Assembly (NCBI GenBank): GCA_940337035.1
Contig: CALNHX010007591.1
Coordinates: 1-64,000, forward strand
Source: Agriotes lineatus
Lineage: Eukaryota; Arthropoda; Insecta; Coleoptera; Elateridae
Direction: 5' to 3'
Length of the DNA stretch: 64,000 nt
How positions within the stretch are numbered: the first letter of the stretch is position 1; the number at the start of each line of letters is the position of its first letter. Position numbers and translations under genes: made by a program. This document shows positions 24,021-36,524 of this stretch, piece after piece. The notes beneath the pieces were generated by a model that did not search any database, had not been told where the DNA came from, and saw only the letters and a list, made by a program, of their open reading frames with translations.

Positions 24021-26524
24021 TTATTAGGCTGATTACAATCCAACCTGTTTATTAACAATATTTTAGGCTCTACCTGAGGGGGAGGAAAGCTCGAGCTGGT
24101 GTCCTTGTAGCAAACACTCGAATAATACACAATACATGCTAAGAATGTCTGATTTACTTCTAGATTTATATGTAGGTAAGCTCCAGCTACTAGAAGGAAA
24201 AGTACAAACATGCAGGGACTACCAAAACCTGGGGCACGAGACACCCTTGCAGATGTTCGGCGGGCGGCAGCAACTCGAGATTTCTGGCCTGAAGCCCGAA
24301 ATACCCTCATTGGGACATCGGCATGGTAGAAACTTGGAAATTATGATCTGGTACACGAGCCAGGTCGAGAATGCCATCTTTTATATGTTTACATCCGACA
24401 TCTACAGTCGTTCGTTGGCGTCTAGCGTAATGGACAAGTATTAACAGGTCGAAGTTTTTATTAAGACCGATTAAATAACGATATAGTACAACATAACTCC
24501 ACTGCAATCGCATAATCGCACAGATCTTTGGCTGGCATGCATTTGTCGCGCCGTTTCCGTACTCACGGGACGAGTTCATAGGCGTACGCGCCGAATTGAT
24601 ACCGGGGCGAAATTAACGTAGCGTGTTATGTAAAACATACCTTTACCAGTGTCAGGGTGGCAAATAAGTGCGTACCGGCAATTATCTGTCAGCCTGAACG
24701 CATAAACGCACCTGCACAAAAGTACAGTTTGTCGGCACGTTTGAAATAACGCTCCTAAAAGATTTTTAGAAATTTGTGAAACCGGAAAAGATAAACTGGG
24801 AACTGTCCGTAGGTTAAAACTACTAAACTTCTGAAGTAACAGAAATCATATAGTACAGTAAATCAAATCTCTTTGAAAATATTCGATATATGTTCTCCAG
24901 CTTTAGTAGGTTTAATGCATTCTAGAATTAGGTCCATAATATTGGTATGATTTACTGATTGTTAGAAAGTTAATAATAATCAAAGCTAACTGATTTATTA
25001 TCGTTCACCGTGTTACTGATGCCAACGCCTTTGAATATCTTAGAATTGGGGCACGCATTCTGCATTTTATGGAAAACCTTGGATTTACGTTGATTTATGA
25101 AAACGAATGGAACACAAGGATCAAATATTTTAGAAAATTACTAGATTTCTGTGTTTTAATAGTTTTATAGCTTATTGCTTTTGTGCGAATATGGCATACA
25201 ATATGCATTTTAGATTTTATAACTGGAACTAGACATATTTATTTAGTTAGTCTTACGGCAATAAGCTGATGTGTTTAATTACATGATATGACTGCAAAAA
25301 GCTTTTACCAGATACCAACCACCGATATTTTTTCCAATTTGCTAGAAATCTTTGTGCTTGTACTGCAGCCATCGTATTGTACTGTGCTTGAAACTTAAAA
25401 AAAAGTTTGTGTATAGCTTACTCTCTTTTTATGACGTGTTCTACGAATGCCACAATTGAATTTCAGGTGTTGGGTATTAATTAACAGCAGTGAGTGTGGG
25501 GAAAATACTAAACATTGTGCATGTCTGTCGCTCGTCACAATCTGATATAATATGCAAGTGTTGAAAATAGTGGCATTTTAAGATGGGACTGGAGTAATTG
25601 GCGTTTATGAAACTGCTGGGCCTCAGCTGCAATTGCGGGCTTTTGTTCGAATAATAAACGTTATTGGAATTAAGCTGTGATGTGGCAGTCTAATCTTAAC
25701 ATCCAATTATATCGTTTGTGCCAATAATAGGATTTAAGTCCGTTATGGTGCAATTCGATTTTACTTGGGCTGTATAACTAATTTTTTTAGTTGCCACTGT
25801 TTGCCTCCAGTTTGAAATTATACTTAAAGAGCAGTCGAATTTATGATAATATAGTCGATGAGTAGTTTTCTTCAGAAACAGATAATTTGCACTATTTTAC
25901 GATAAGGTCGCTGTGCTGGTTACATTAATGTTGTTCACTCAAGTCAACTGATTCCAGGTGACTGAATTCCAGTGCCGACATAACAGTAACATCGTTTTCG
26001 TAGTGTATATAAACAAGTGTTTCCAGAAGTACAGCTGTCTTATTGCATAAACTAATACTGATATTGATTTTTTTCACTCAAGTAACTGTTTTTCATAGTT
26101 CAAGTTTTTAAATGTCTTGGAAATGAAATCTGTAGAAATTTAGACTAAGTACTTTAGTTAGAAATTTTTTAAGTTATGTTTGTTGATGCATTAAGAAGAA
26201 ATTCTACAATGATACTTAGTACATAGGAAAAATCAAAATGAAAAACGTTACTCTTACTCTTACTCAAAATTATGTATCGTTTAAACATTATAAAATTGGA
26301 CGTCTGTTGTATACCTTTATTACTATCAACATTTCTGTTATGGAAAAATGGCTTTGCTTTAATTGTTTCTATGCCATTAGATTAACTTCGCTTTGTAAGA
26401 TAAATACTTCTTTTAAGTCTATAACATTGTCGCTTGATAATCAGCACCTGCCTCAACAAACTATACCACACTATACATACGTTTGTTTACACAATACCAT
26501 TTACACTGTTTCATTTAGATCCAG
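24021..26524 (+). other. sPLA2 intron, distal part
   Basis: A balanced-composition block at about 24050-24720 has overlapping frames on both strands (24136-24444 plus; 24005-24310 and 24307-24579 minus) but no domain. The minus frame has a hydrophobic stretch that could mimic a signal peptide. I leave it uncalled. The rest is AT-rich. The intron ends with two in-frame acceptors 6 bp apart, CATTTAG (26518) and ATCCAG (26524). Confidence 0.4.
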
Positions 26525-26746
26525 AAAAACACGAGCTATATCCGACTACCTTATAGCGCCAGGCACCCTCTGGTGCGGATACCAAGATAGAGCAAACACC
26601 TACACAGACCTAGGGGGGATGTCGCTTACTGATAAGTGTTGTCGTAAACACGACCATTGCAAGATGAACATCCACGGATTTACCAAGAAGTACAACTACT
26701 ACAATGCTAAACCTTTCACAATTTCACACTGTTGGTGCGATAACAG
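26525..26746 (+). CDS. Group III secreted phospholipase A2, catalytic exon A
   Basis: Bee-venom-type sPLA2 catalytic core, encoded in one 222 bp phase-symmetric exon: first base ends a split codon, last two bases (AG) start one, donor GTAGGA at 26747. Visible features in order: basic start KTRAISDY; calcium loop APGTLWCGYQDR; DLGG; active site TDKCCRKHDHC containing the catalytic His-Asp pair; and the HCWCDNR end with the conserved Cys pattern. In the calcium loop the family normally has W-C-G-x-G; here the last Gly is Gln (WCGYQ), so calcium binding may be altered. Joined to the 16254-16589 exon, the junction reads R-K-T-R, a minimal convertase site. Use of the acceptor at 26518 would add two residues. 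Calcium-dependent secreted phospholipid hydrolysis is the family's role. Activity of this version is uncertain. Confidence 0.9.
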
Positions 26747-26831
26747 GTAGGATGCACATGATTTGTCACGCTTGGTTTTTGCTTCAAATGCGAATACTCT
26801 AGGTTTTGCTGCTGACATGTTTATTAGCTAT

Positions 26832-26846
26832 GGTGGTGGTGGTGGT
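26832..26846. repeat. (TGG)5 microsatellite
   Basis: Five consecutive GGT/TGG units in the sPLA2 intron. Confidence 0.8.
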
Positions 26847-28339
26847 AGTGAAATAGTTATTCAGTGGTTTGCAATTCTATTTCACAACGCCATTTTAGGT
26901 AGAAGGTAGTGATCAGATAATATCAGTTTGCTGTAACGTATACGTTAGTATGAATCAATTGGAAAAATTTAAATTTTAAAGATTATTTTGAAACTATACC
27001 ATAATACTAGATTTAAGATAATTCTGCAAAAAAAAAAATTTTTCAAAATTCAAATATGATGAGATGTAGCCAAAGTTTCTAATTTGAGAAAGTTTTAATA
27101 ATGTTATTGCCTATAGTCATTGTAGAAATACGTTATGTAGGTATCTAAAGTACAACAGGAAACTATTTTACCCTTTGAAAAGTTTAGACATTTTTGGAGA
27201 GAAAAGAAACAAGAAGGTAGGAGAATACCGCCGCAGTTTTTGGAATTGAACCCAGAACCTTTCGAATGCTAAGTGAATTAAGTACCTTATGCTATATGTC
27301 AGTGTGGTTTTTTATCGCTCACTTAGTACATACCGTGCAAAATAGTAATTACCGCAATAGCGTATACAACACGTAATCAATTCAAACTGAGATATTCATA
27401 CTTGCGAATTATAAACACTGGGAATATAAATACTGATAATAATAAATTAAAAGTAATAGTTTTGCTATCGTAGATTGAAGCTTTTGGTTCTACAGCATCG
27501 TTGATAAATTCTTTTTTTTAAATCAAGATTATAGAATTTTATATTCACTCTGTAATCTTTCTCTAATATTTTTTTTGTACAGGAATCGACTATTTTATAT
27601 AAATTCAGCGTATTTTTGCAACGGTGTACACTTGTACTTAACAGATTTTGCTGTATTGCACATGTACTTTTCTATACTACTCGTAATAATTATAATTATA
27701 TCATAAACTCCAGGATATAACTATGCTGGAATTTAGCAAATTTTAATTAGAAAAGAGCTTACCAACCCATGCGTACACCAGGAGATTCAAATAAATTTAA
27801 AAACTTTTTCGATTGTTAAAAACTGAATACTGAATGACACACTTAATTTGTCGATAAGGAATGTTGTGCAAGTGTTATTCAATGAATTTGTCGGCTTAAT
27901 TAGAATTGATAAAAGTAGTAGTCTAAACGAAATTTTAGTGCTACATTAATACAAATGAGGATGGCCGTAAGCCTTATTTTAGAATAATAAAAGATATGGA
28001 TGGCCCGCAATTCTGCTGATAAGGTTGTTTGGGTTAACTTTACAGTTCAGATAAAACATTCAACTTTACCTACTGCACTACAATATCCTTCTTTGTTAAC
28101 AAAATATTTATTAATCAGAAATGTATTACATCACTAGTAAAAACGTTAACATTTTTTTTATTGAGCCTGCTGAGCAGTTGCATAGTATTCTACAATTGTT
28201 TGGGAAATTTTTTAGCTCTAATATTGTCCATATAAAACTATATAATTCATTATTGTGAGTAATTACTATATTATTCCGCACTTCCGTTGTGATACTATTG
28301 TCACTAAAGCTAATTTAAATTTTTCGTTTGCTATGTTAA

Positions 28340-28900
28340 TGAACAAGTGACTCGATTTCGACACGAGCCATATGATAGGCAGACACTCTCTACCGAAAGA
28401 TGTAAACCGAACGCTGGTGATTGAACTGAATGAGACTGGACCGAAAGCTGAGAATCTTTTATTGGCGCTTTCGTGTCCGTTTATTTAGCTTCCCCAGTTG
28501 AGTAAGTGGAGGGTTGTTTATGGCTTGCGGACCCTTCCTTCTCTCGAAAGCGCAGTGACCCGTTTCTAAGCGCGAGCATCGGAACTTGGTTTATTGGCCT
28601 TTTGCTGCAACAGGATGTCTCCTCGTCGAAGTGTTGTGTTGCTGTTGTTTGGACGACGTATTTTATTACCCCCTCTTCGTTTGCGGGCTATCAACTGGAA
28701 TGCCGATCCTTGCGTAGCCAATCTCTTGTTGCTCAAAAGAATTGGGCGCTACCTGCTGTGATCCTGTATCCCCTGCAGTTTACAAATACCGTAATGTTGC
28801 CGGGGTCCGAGTTTACAATTATATGCTTTTTACACTTAAGTCGCGGATGTAATTTGTTACTCGCGACGCTAAAACCTGGTTTACGACAGTAGTCACTTAG
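28340..28900. other. GC-richer intronic block, possible regulatory or unrecognised exon
   Basis: Base composition is clearly more balanced than in the flanking intron. It contains a 128-codon + strand frame (28506-28892) ending at TAG; its protein (MEGCLWLADPSFSRKRSDPF...) has no motif I recognise, and it does not continue the sPLA2 cysteine pattern. It may be a conserved non-coding element, an alternative promoter or an old repeat. Confidence 0.35.
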
Positions 28901-30569
28901 TTGCGCGTATTGTAATGTCTAAAATTAGTTTTCCGCTGATTTAGACTGCACAACTTTTTGATCTAAAGTTATTACTTTTAGCAGCCTGCGCTGCTTGTGC
29001 AGGTTTTTCATTTTTGCTACAGTTGTCTTTTATATTGTACCTATAGTAATCTATAGTAGGTATATACTGAGGTTTATTTTTACTTGGTAGGAGATGCATA
29101 AAGAAAATTCTCGCAGATTATTTAAACTTCAAACGCCTGGTTGTTAATGCTAATTTTCTACTGGGGGTATATTTACTTAGACTCTACATCTAACTCAATA
29201 TTTGGGATATTTCAAAGCTTACAACGTCAACGTTTCTATTGCAAGCGATTTTGTATTTGATATTAGTAGAAAGTATTCGGCAGTTTCAGTCGTTAATTTA
29301 AAAATTCAATAAGATACGGTTTTAATCAACAGTTTGTTTAATTGTTTCTAACTAGAGCCTGTCATTGAATTTCTTATTAAATAAAAACTTTTAATTTCTT
29401 TCAAATTTTGTACATTATACCAGAATTAATTTCTTCTGGCTCTAACAGCTGCACTCTTTCGGGAAATTTTCAAAAGCTTATAGGCAATTTCACATAGTTT
29501 TATGATCTTATTACTGATAGTAGTTTACCACTGTCATTTAGAAAGGGAGAATTTATTATTCATCTTAAAATTGCAATTACAAATAATAAAACAGTTGCGT
29601 AACATCAGAAAACCAATAGCTATAAAAAGAGATACAAACAAACTAAAAAATTATTCAGAAGAATAAGTATGAGGATAAATGAAAGAAAGAAAGACAGAAA
29701 CAAAAACACCACAGAAACACTAGGAGACGGGGAAAAAAAATAAAACCTATCAAAACAATCAAAATCCAAAAAATTAAGTGATTGAACGAAGCAGATGTTA
29801 GAAAAGTGGAAATCACTAATTTTCCAGAATAAAAGAAACACTGTAGAGTACCCCGAAGTAATTAAAACTGCAAGGAAAATGGCAAGAGAAGATATTAGTA
29901 AACTAGCGTTCTGCACCCAAATTGGGCGCCAAATAATTCATTTAATGCAATTTGTACAAGAGTGATCCATTTTGTGTGTCGAGTTAATTTTGAGGTTAGC
30001 TAGCAACAAAAAAATCCATATAAAAAAGTCACTTATAAAAATTTGAAAACCCTACTACTGGCTTACTTGCGTCGCATGAGTTGATTGACACCAAAATCAG
30101 CCAATTCGGCCCACGACCTCGCTCTCAAAGTGGCGTCAAGCAAGCAAGCAGGCAATGAAGATTATTATGTCGGATATAAAGCCAAAATGGCACAGGTAGT
30201 TTTGGAGCACTGTACAGGAATGAAAGTTAAAAAAAAAGTCATTAAAAAGGAAACATAAAGTTAAAGAATAATCACCAACAAATCAAAGACAACATATTTA
30301 ACTCAAAACATCAATGTAATTGTTCTCTGAATGATGTAATTTTTGGCAGTGGTCTATTATGATATGTTTTAGTGGACATCAATGTAATCTGGATGAAGAA
30401 ATTCGAAGAAGGAAAACAAAAGATAAAAAGTGGTAAATGTAAACTTGACGAAATAAATATTGCATAGAAACAAATAAGTGACATAAAATCCGTAAGTGAA
30501 GATAACATTTTAATATAAATGAAGAAACTAAGTAGATATCCCTTCGGATCAAAGATTTAGCAATTCGCA

Positions 30570-31080
30570 TCTACAAAAAGCTCTTCGAATAGAAAGTAGA
30601 ATAACTACAAATTTAACTTCTACCAACCCATAGAGCAGACTGCTTTCAGGGAAGGTACCATAGAATACCTACAGGTCGTCCGAAAGTGAATAGAACATAT
30701 CCATATGGATGGGATGTTTGGATTGTAGAAGGGATTTTGATTTTGTGGGGATATGGGCACTAGAACAAGCATTAAAAAACGTCAGAATGGACTACCGTTA
30801 CACAAATTAACAAACATGCCACACTTTAAGTCCTCAAAAACGTTGAAAGGCATGGACGAGAAGTAAAAGTAAACGAAGAGAGATTACACCATCTAGATTG
30901 ACTGATGCTATCGTCGTTTTCGGGCTCTGAATGAGAGTAGCAGAGGATAGCGAAGTTTTAGGGATGTGCAATTCAAAATATGTGGCAATGTCCGGAGCAG
31001 TTTTAATAATTACAAACATTTATGAAATTCCGCAACGATATACAGCCAAACCATAACGTATCGTTTAAGGAGACTTCCGT
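30570..31080 (+). pseudogene. LINE reverse-transcriptase fragment
   Basis: Near 30625 the + strand reads approximately 'FYQPIEQTAFREGTIEYLQV', matching the 'EQAGFR.GYST.DHI' segment of non-LTR reverse transcriptases. A degraded 'FDFVGI..EQALKNVRMDYRY' follows. It contains stops and frameshifts, and the YADD motif is not seen. It resembles the same RTE-like family as 35100-38830. A-rich sequence upstream (29560-30560) may be more of the same element but is unreadable. Confidence 0.6.
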
Positions 31081-33219
31081 CCATATAGAGACCATTAGAG
31101 ATTTAATTGCCCATATGTATAAATAATAATAATAGTATCAGTGTTCAAATCAACAGCTGGCTGACAAAGAATTTGGATGTTTGGATAATATACAAATTGT
31201 TATAATTATAATTACTGTTATGGCTATTTAGAGGTTTGGTGCGCATATTTTGACGTGAGCCTATAATTGGGTCATACTCCTAAAGCTATGTGTCTCACCT
31301 GAGTCGCCCTAAATGCACTTAATTACTATACGAAGATAAAAAGGATATGAATAATGATTTCCGCTACGATTATCATGTTTTGCTTATGGTCGGGACTACT
31401 AACTGTCTCTTCGTTTTGTTGGCCTTCTTAAAGGACTATGACGATTAACGAGTTCGGTTAAGGTAATTGCTTATCCGTTAATTTATGACTTTTGAATGTT
31501 AGGTACTTGACGTGTATAGATTCGGATGTGCCTCTCCTTTCATAAAAGTGATCCTACCTGACAGCTGTTGCTAATTGGGGTTGCCCATGTCAATCCATGA
31601 GTAATATTTCAAAGTTGTCTTAGCTCATGCGACATTCTTTGTTGAGACTCGGAGTATTGTTTACCTGTTTCGTGAAGCTGTGCGTTTGGCTGCTGTCCGA
31701 TTTAACGCGGCTTTGTAGTAACTTCCAGTTGCGGTCAGGAATTTTAGTGTCATTGCGCACATTGTGATGGTATTAGCCTATTTTCGTTTTCGTCACTTAG
31801 GAATGGAAAAAAGGCAACTTGACAAAAAGTAGCAAATCATTTGTAGAGATTTTGGTGGGATTTTATTTCCAATCTAAATTAATTGGGGATTTGTGTTTTG
31901 ATGCATATCTGAGTATTCATTATTGTTTCCAATTTTTGTTTGTGGATAGTTTTGGGATAGCACCTATACGGTGAAGTTAAATGCATTTAGCGGTATTTGG
32001 TAAGCCGTGAATATCCATGTTGGCAAATTTTTTGAAGAAATTTTCTTCGATTCTTTAGATATTTATTGATTCGACACCTTCGGATTATTCTGTGTAGGAC
32101 TGCAGAAAGCACATTAAAGCCGTTCTTAATCTCAAGCTCAAGGGTATTTTATCGATGGTTTTCATTTGTTTTTTCTACTTATGGTATTTGGTCTTTTTTA
32201 CCACTTGTTTGTATCTTTGGATTATGGCCGTTTAGATATGAGTGTTTAATTGTGAACTTGGTCTACTAAAATTGGATTTGGTTTCCACGGTTTTCACTTG
32301 CGACATTGGACCACTTGACTTTCTTATCGCAGTACGCCTGGATTTTAAAATAAATCACTTATTTGTATTAAAATGAACACTTTTTAATTAAAAAATAGAG
32401 TGACGTCAATTAATTTTATAACGTACGTTGTTGAAATATTCTTGTTTATATCGGTTTTGCTCTTCATGTATGAAAGCAGTAGTACTTTATATACCGTGGC
32501 TTGTAATTTAATTAATAATTCCCTAAATCTAGATTTGTAAACGGCATGTGATCACGTCGCGTATTTAATATTATCTTTACTTGCTTGCATATACATATTG
32601 AAATAAAGTAACTGCAATTCAATTGAATTTATGTCTTGTTATTGCTTGTATCTTATCAAGGATTCTGGGTATAATAAGGGTACATTTTGAAGGCTCCCAT
32701 TTTAATCTTTCCTGCAAGTTTTGATACTCAATCCTATCGGAGAATTTTTTAATTTAAATTTTGCCAATTGTTGGTTATTTAAATCGGTGGTTTAGATAGC
32801 GGGACTTCCTTTGAAATCAATGGCATTTTTGGGTATATACACGCACGTACTTGTAGCTAGCACAACGTGACCACCTAGAAGCCTAGGTGCGTGTGAATTT
32901 GATTTACCCTCTACTCAAAAATCGATATGTTTTTAAACCAGCCAGCCATTTATATTATTGCAACTAGCATACATTTCTAACACATCAAGTTTCCTTTCTC
33001 AACTGATTACTATTCGCTCCAACATACGCTCAACTAATTTTCTAACGGTTACAGTTGAATAAACAACAGAAGCAAACATTTCTTTTCAACAAAACGATAA
33101 ATTCGCTAGAACGTTGTTTAAAAATTAGATCTGTTTCTCCGAAAAATCTCCAGATAATTGCACATTACAGCGCTCAAGAATGACAGCTATATTTTTTAAT
33201 TAAAAGTAAAAATATGCTC
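31081..33219. other. AT-rich intronic sequence
   Basis: No gene, repeat or exon recognised. The 67-codon frame at 32066-32269 has no motif. Confidence 0.4.
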
Positions 33220-33475
33220 TTTAAAATAGAACGGGAGCGCGTTGGGGCGGAATAAACGCGATGGGCTGATGGCAGCCGCTTCGTCCGTTTTGTTGTCTCG
33301 TAGTGTTCTTGTTATCCGTCCCTCATCTCGATGGCATTCGAACGAATCACTTACCTTCTTATAATGACAAACGCTCACATATAAATACCCAAAGGAATAA
33401 CATCGAGCACAGTACGGTACGAAGGGCAGAAATTATGAAATCAAATGTAAACATGAATGTCCTTTAATCGCACAG

Positions 33476-33700
33476 GCGAAAACGGGATATCACCGAGATC
33501 CTCCAAATTCCTGGGACCAAGTGGTGCGGCAAGGGATACTCTGCGCAGAAATACACCCACCTGGGAGGCTTCTCCAAAACGGACAAATGCTGCAGGATTC
33601 ACGACACCGCCTGCCCATTTTGGATCGGGGGGTTCGAGACCAAGTACGGTCTCTTCAACTGGAGGGTGAACACTATCATGCACTGCAGCTGCGATGACCG
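33476..33700 (+). CDS. Group III secreted phospholipase A2, catalytic exon B
   Basis: Second bee-venom-type catalytic exon, 225 bp, same strand and same split-codon phases as exon A, donor GTTAGT at 33701. In order: RKRDITEILQ, calcium loop IPGTKWCGKG with both glycines intact, HLGGFS, active site TDKCCRIHDTACPF with the catalytic His-Asp pair, then GGFETKYGLFNWRV and HCSCDDR. There is one extra residue between His-Asp and the next Cys compared with exon A (HDTAC against HDHC). Joined to the 16254-16589 exon, the junction codon is Arg and the sequence becomes R-R-K-R-D, an optimal furin-type site exactly at the start of the mature enzyme. Exon B looks fully functional by residue content. The C-terminal exon(s) that should follow were not located in the window. 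Confidence 0.93.
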
Positions 33701-34485
33701 GTTAGTTTCAACACTGTTTTAATGTAGGATTCAGTAGCTGAAAATTGTTTTTATCCATATCCATAATTTTGGTGAAATTTTATATTTGTTATAGTTATAG
33801 CGTGCTGTGATCTAATTTATTTATATTAGTTGTAGAAATTTTAAAAAACAAGAATAAATAGTGTAGCAATGTAGCGAACCAACATTAGTAGTTGGGATAT
33901 GCCGGTTCTGGGACATAGGTAGATAAGTCCTCAGGTGTGCAGGTGTACCTGTCTTTTCCTGTGCACCTGTCCTTGCGAACGTTTCAGAGGATTGCTTGAA
34001 GTTAAAACTGTGTAGTAGTCGTCAAAAGAAATGTGTTTCTTGACGACATACCTTTTAAAGTTTTAACACCTTTTACCTTTCTTACTGTAGCAAGCCCGTT
34101 ATTTATTTGATAATTTCGTATGCGTACTATCACCCTAATTGCCTAACGTACCTGCTGGGAGTAAGAAACAATTTGAATGAATTATACTATTGCATTTTAC
34201 TTCGGCACAACCTGCTTTCAGGCGCGATCATTTTGACTAATTTGCAATTTTTGCCGCAACTGCTCAGTCACGATCAATCCAAAATTATACGAAAAGTCTC
34301 ATTAAACTGCACTTTTGTGAAGACAGCAAGCGCTTTGGCGTTAAAGAAAAGTTTAGTGAAGGTGTCTTTCTGAAAGGATGTTAACAGTTCGTCTATACTA
34401 GAATATTAATTACAAACATTTAAAGGCTTTTGGACGGGATCTATCTAATTTCTTTGTATGTCTTTGTCGATTTGTATTTTCTTTA
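33701..34485 (+). other. Sequence downstream of exon B
   Basis: Presumed intron. No next exon was recognised: I looked for a one-base start followed by a Phe-x-x-Cys-Leu-type segment. The 88-codon frame at 34107-34373 has no motif. Confidence 0.4.
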
Positions 34486-34650
34486 CCAGTAATAGACGGT
34501 CAGAGATAATGGAACTACGCTATCAGCACGGTCTAGTCACTAGTGGAATGCATACTCGGCTAACGAATCAGAGGTCGCGAGTTCAAATCTGGGTTAGGGA
34601 TTTTTTTTAAAGTTACCGAGAGGTACGAATGTAACTATTTATCATTTCTC
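34486..34650 (+). repeat. tRNA-like SINE fragment
   Basis: 'CACGGTCTAGTCACTAGTGG' and 'CGCGAGTTCAAATCTGGG' give A- and B-box-like elements about 45 bp apart. A T-rich tract and an unrelated tail follow. The cloverleaf is poor, so a functional tRNA gene is unlikely. Confidence 0.5.
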
Positions 34651-35095
34651 ATCTTTAAATTTGAAATGCCATATTATCGTCGCTCTCTGCCAAATTCGCA
34701 CTGCCCGATAACTGATTTCCTCAGTGTAGGCTTTGCAATAATTAATTTACGTCTCTTTTGTGAATACTCTTTAGCCGGTTGTCGCACATATGGCACGTTC
34801 ACATATATACTATGATATGATAACGGCATTCAACACCGAAACCACCGTTTTAACAGATTTCGAAATGTAATGGGTGAGGCTAGTAACCTGCCCATGATAA
34901 AAACCAACCATACTCAAAGTACCAACAGATGACGAACCAGCAAGGAAATGGAACATGATTAAATGGATGAAGGTTACACATTGGCGCTCATAGAAAATTA
35001 TTAATGACAAATTAGGATGAATAGAACACAACATATATTGCCTCGGAACAGGAAGGATCATATGACGATGACCAACACGAGAAAATGGAAGACGA
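34651..35095. other. Spacer, possibly the 5' leader of the following LINE
   Basis: The last 200 bp are A-rich and purine-biased like the following LINE. No protein is readable. Confidence 0.3.
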
Positions 35096-36524
35096 ATGTA
35101 TAGAAAAGGAAAATATTAAAAATGGCCACATGGAATGTGCTATCATGGAACACCAAGGCACAAGAAATAATAGAATTAACAAAGCACCGGATCGATATAT
35201 GCACCATAAGCGAAACGAAAAGGATAGGAAAGGGCACAATGATCTACGGAGACTACATGCTCATATACAATGGGAAAGAAAAGAAAAGCAGAGCTCGTAA
35301 CAGGTATATTGACGAGAGAATTCTGTTGGCTTCCTTAAAATTACAGAATAATAAAATAAACGCGATTAGTATATACACTCCTGACACAAACAATACAAAA
35401 ATCAAGAGAAGATAGACTCCTCTAAGACATTGCAAAATGTACACGATAACCTTCCAACAAATGGAAAACGATCATAATGGGCGACTTCAACGTTCGTTAG
35501 CCAACACGGGCCAATAAAACAATTCAATCCTAAATAAGGAAGGAGAAGAACTAATAGTACTGTACTGTAGACGAAATGAGGATCAATAATACATTCTTCG
35601 CACATCCAATTCAGCACAAGATAACCTGGAGCAACAGAAGTGGGCCAACGTCGATTATAAATTATATTATCACTAATCGATCAATCATCCCGTTGAATAT
35701 GTGGGACGTGCAAATACATAGTTCTGCGACCACGGTCTGGTGCTCTCTAAAATGAGACCAGCATTAAAATACAATAAAACTACATTCGCATACATAGAGA
35801 AAATAAACATCGAGAGCATAATGGCAGATAGGAGAAAAATCCTATACCAAAGGGCAATGGGAAATTAGAAGAGCTAAACGTTGCAGACTCTAATACAATA
35901 CTAAAAACATATATATTAGGCGCCGCATATAAAGCATTAGGAAAACGAAAAGTCAATGTCAATTCAAACAAGAAAACCTTTTGGTTTATAGAAGAAATTA
36001 AACTATTGGCAGACGGAAAACTTAAAAGATACCTAAGATATAGAAACAATCCAACAGCAAGAAGGAAATATCCAGAAGTGAATCACATGACAAATACCAA
36101 AACAAAACAGCTCCAGGAGGGATATTCGAAAACATTTACCAAAAATATGGGGTTAGACTTGTATGGAGCTCAGAAGAAAGTATAAAAGATGATACACAGC
36201 CACAAAAAAGATACAAATGAGTATTTCTAGGTCAACAATATTTCGGAAGACTGAACATCGTAGTTTAAATAAACGCACGAAAAAATAAACCAACAAGAAG
36301 AACATATACATAACTATAATAATACATATCCAAATAATGAACTAGTTACTGTAACAGAGAGGACGCCCTTACAAAACTGAAGAATGCGAAGTTTCCTGGT
36401 CTTAAAATATGGAGGCGAAGAATTGATCCCACAAATTCATAAATTCTGCCCAAATCATGAAGGAAGAAAAGATACCAGAAGATTGGAAGCTAAGAACATC
36501 TATATCTGTATTTAAAAATCTGTA

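Larger units (their letters stand above)
26747..33475 (+). other. Intron between catalytic exons A and B
   Basis: Donor CAG|GTAGGA; acceptor CGCACAG at 33475. It holds a (TGG)n microsatellite at 26832-26846, a GC-richer block at about 28340-28900 and a LINE relic at 30570-31080. A second GC-richer stretch lies at about 33220-33400, just upstream of exon B. I searched it by eye for a C-terminal sPLA2 exon following exon A and did not find one. Confidence 0.5.

Noticed and set aside
24005..24444. Overlapping open frames around 24.0-24.4 kb as a gene
   Set aside because: Frames on opposite strands, no domain, adjacent to a SINE; a hydrophobic stretch alone is not enough.
26238..26524. Upstream extension of the open frame into catalytic exon A
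   Set aside because: The residues before the acceptor are AT-rich, low-complexity and unlike sPLA2; a good acceptor marks the true exon start.
28506..28892. 128-codon + strand open frame as a gene or sPLA2 exon
   Set aside because: No recognisable domain, does not continue the cysteine pattern expected after catalytic exon A, and ends at a plain stop rather than a convincing donor.
33441..33683. Antisense and alternative-frame open frames over exon B
   Set aside because: They are shadows of the sPLA2 coding frame, which carries the family motifs.
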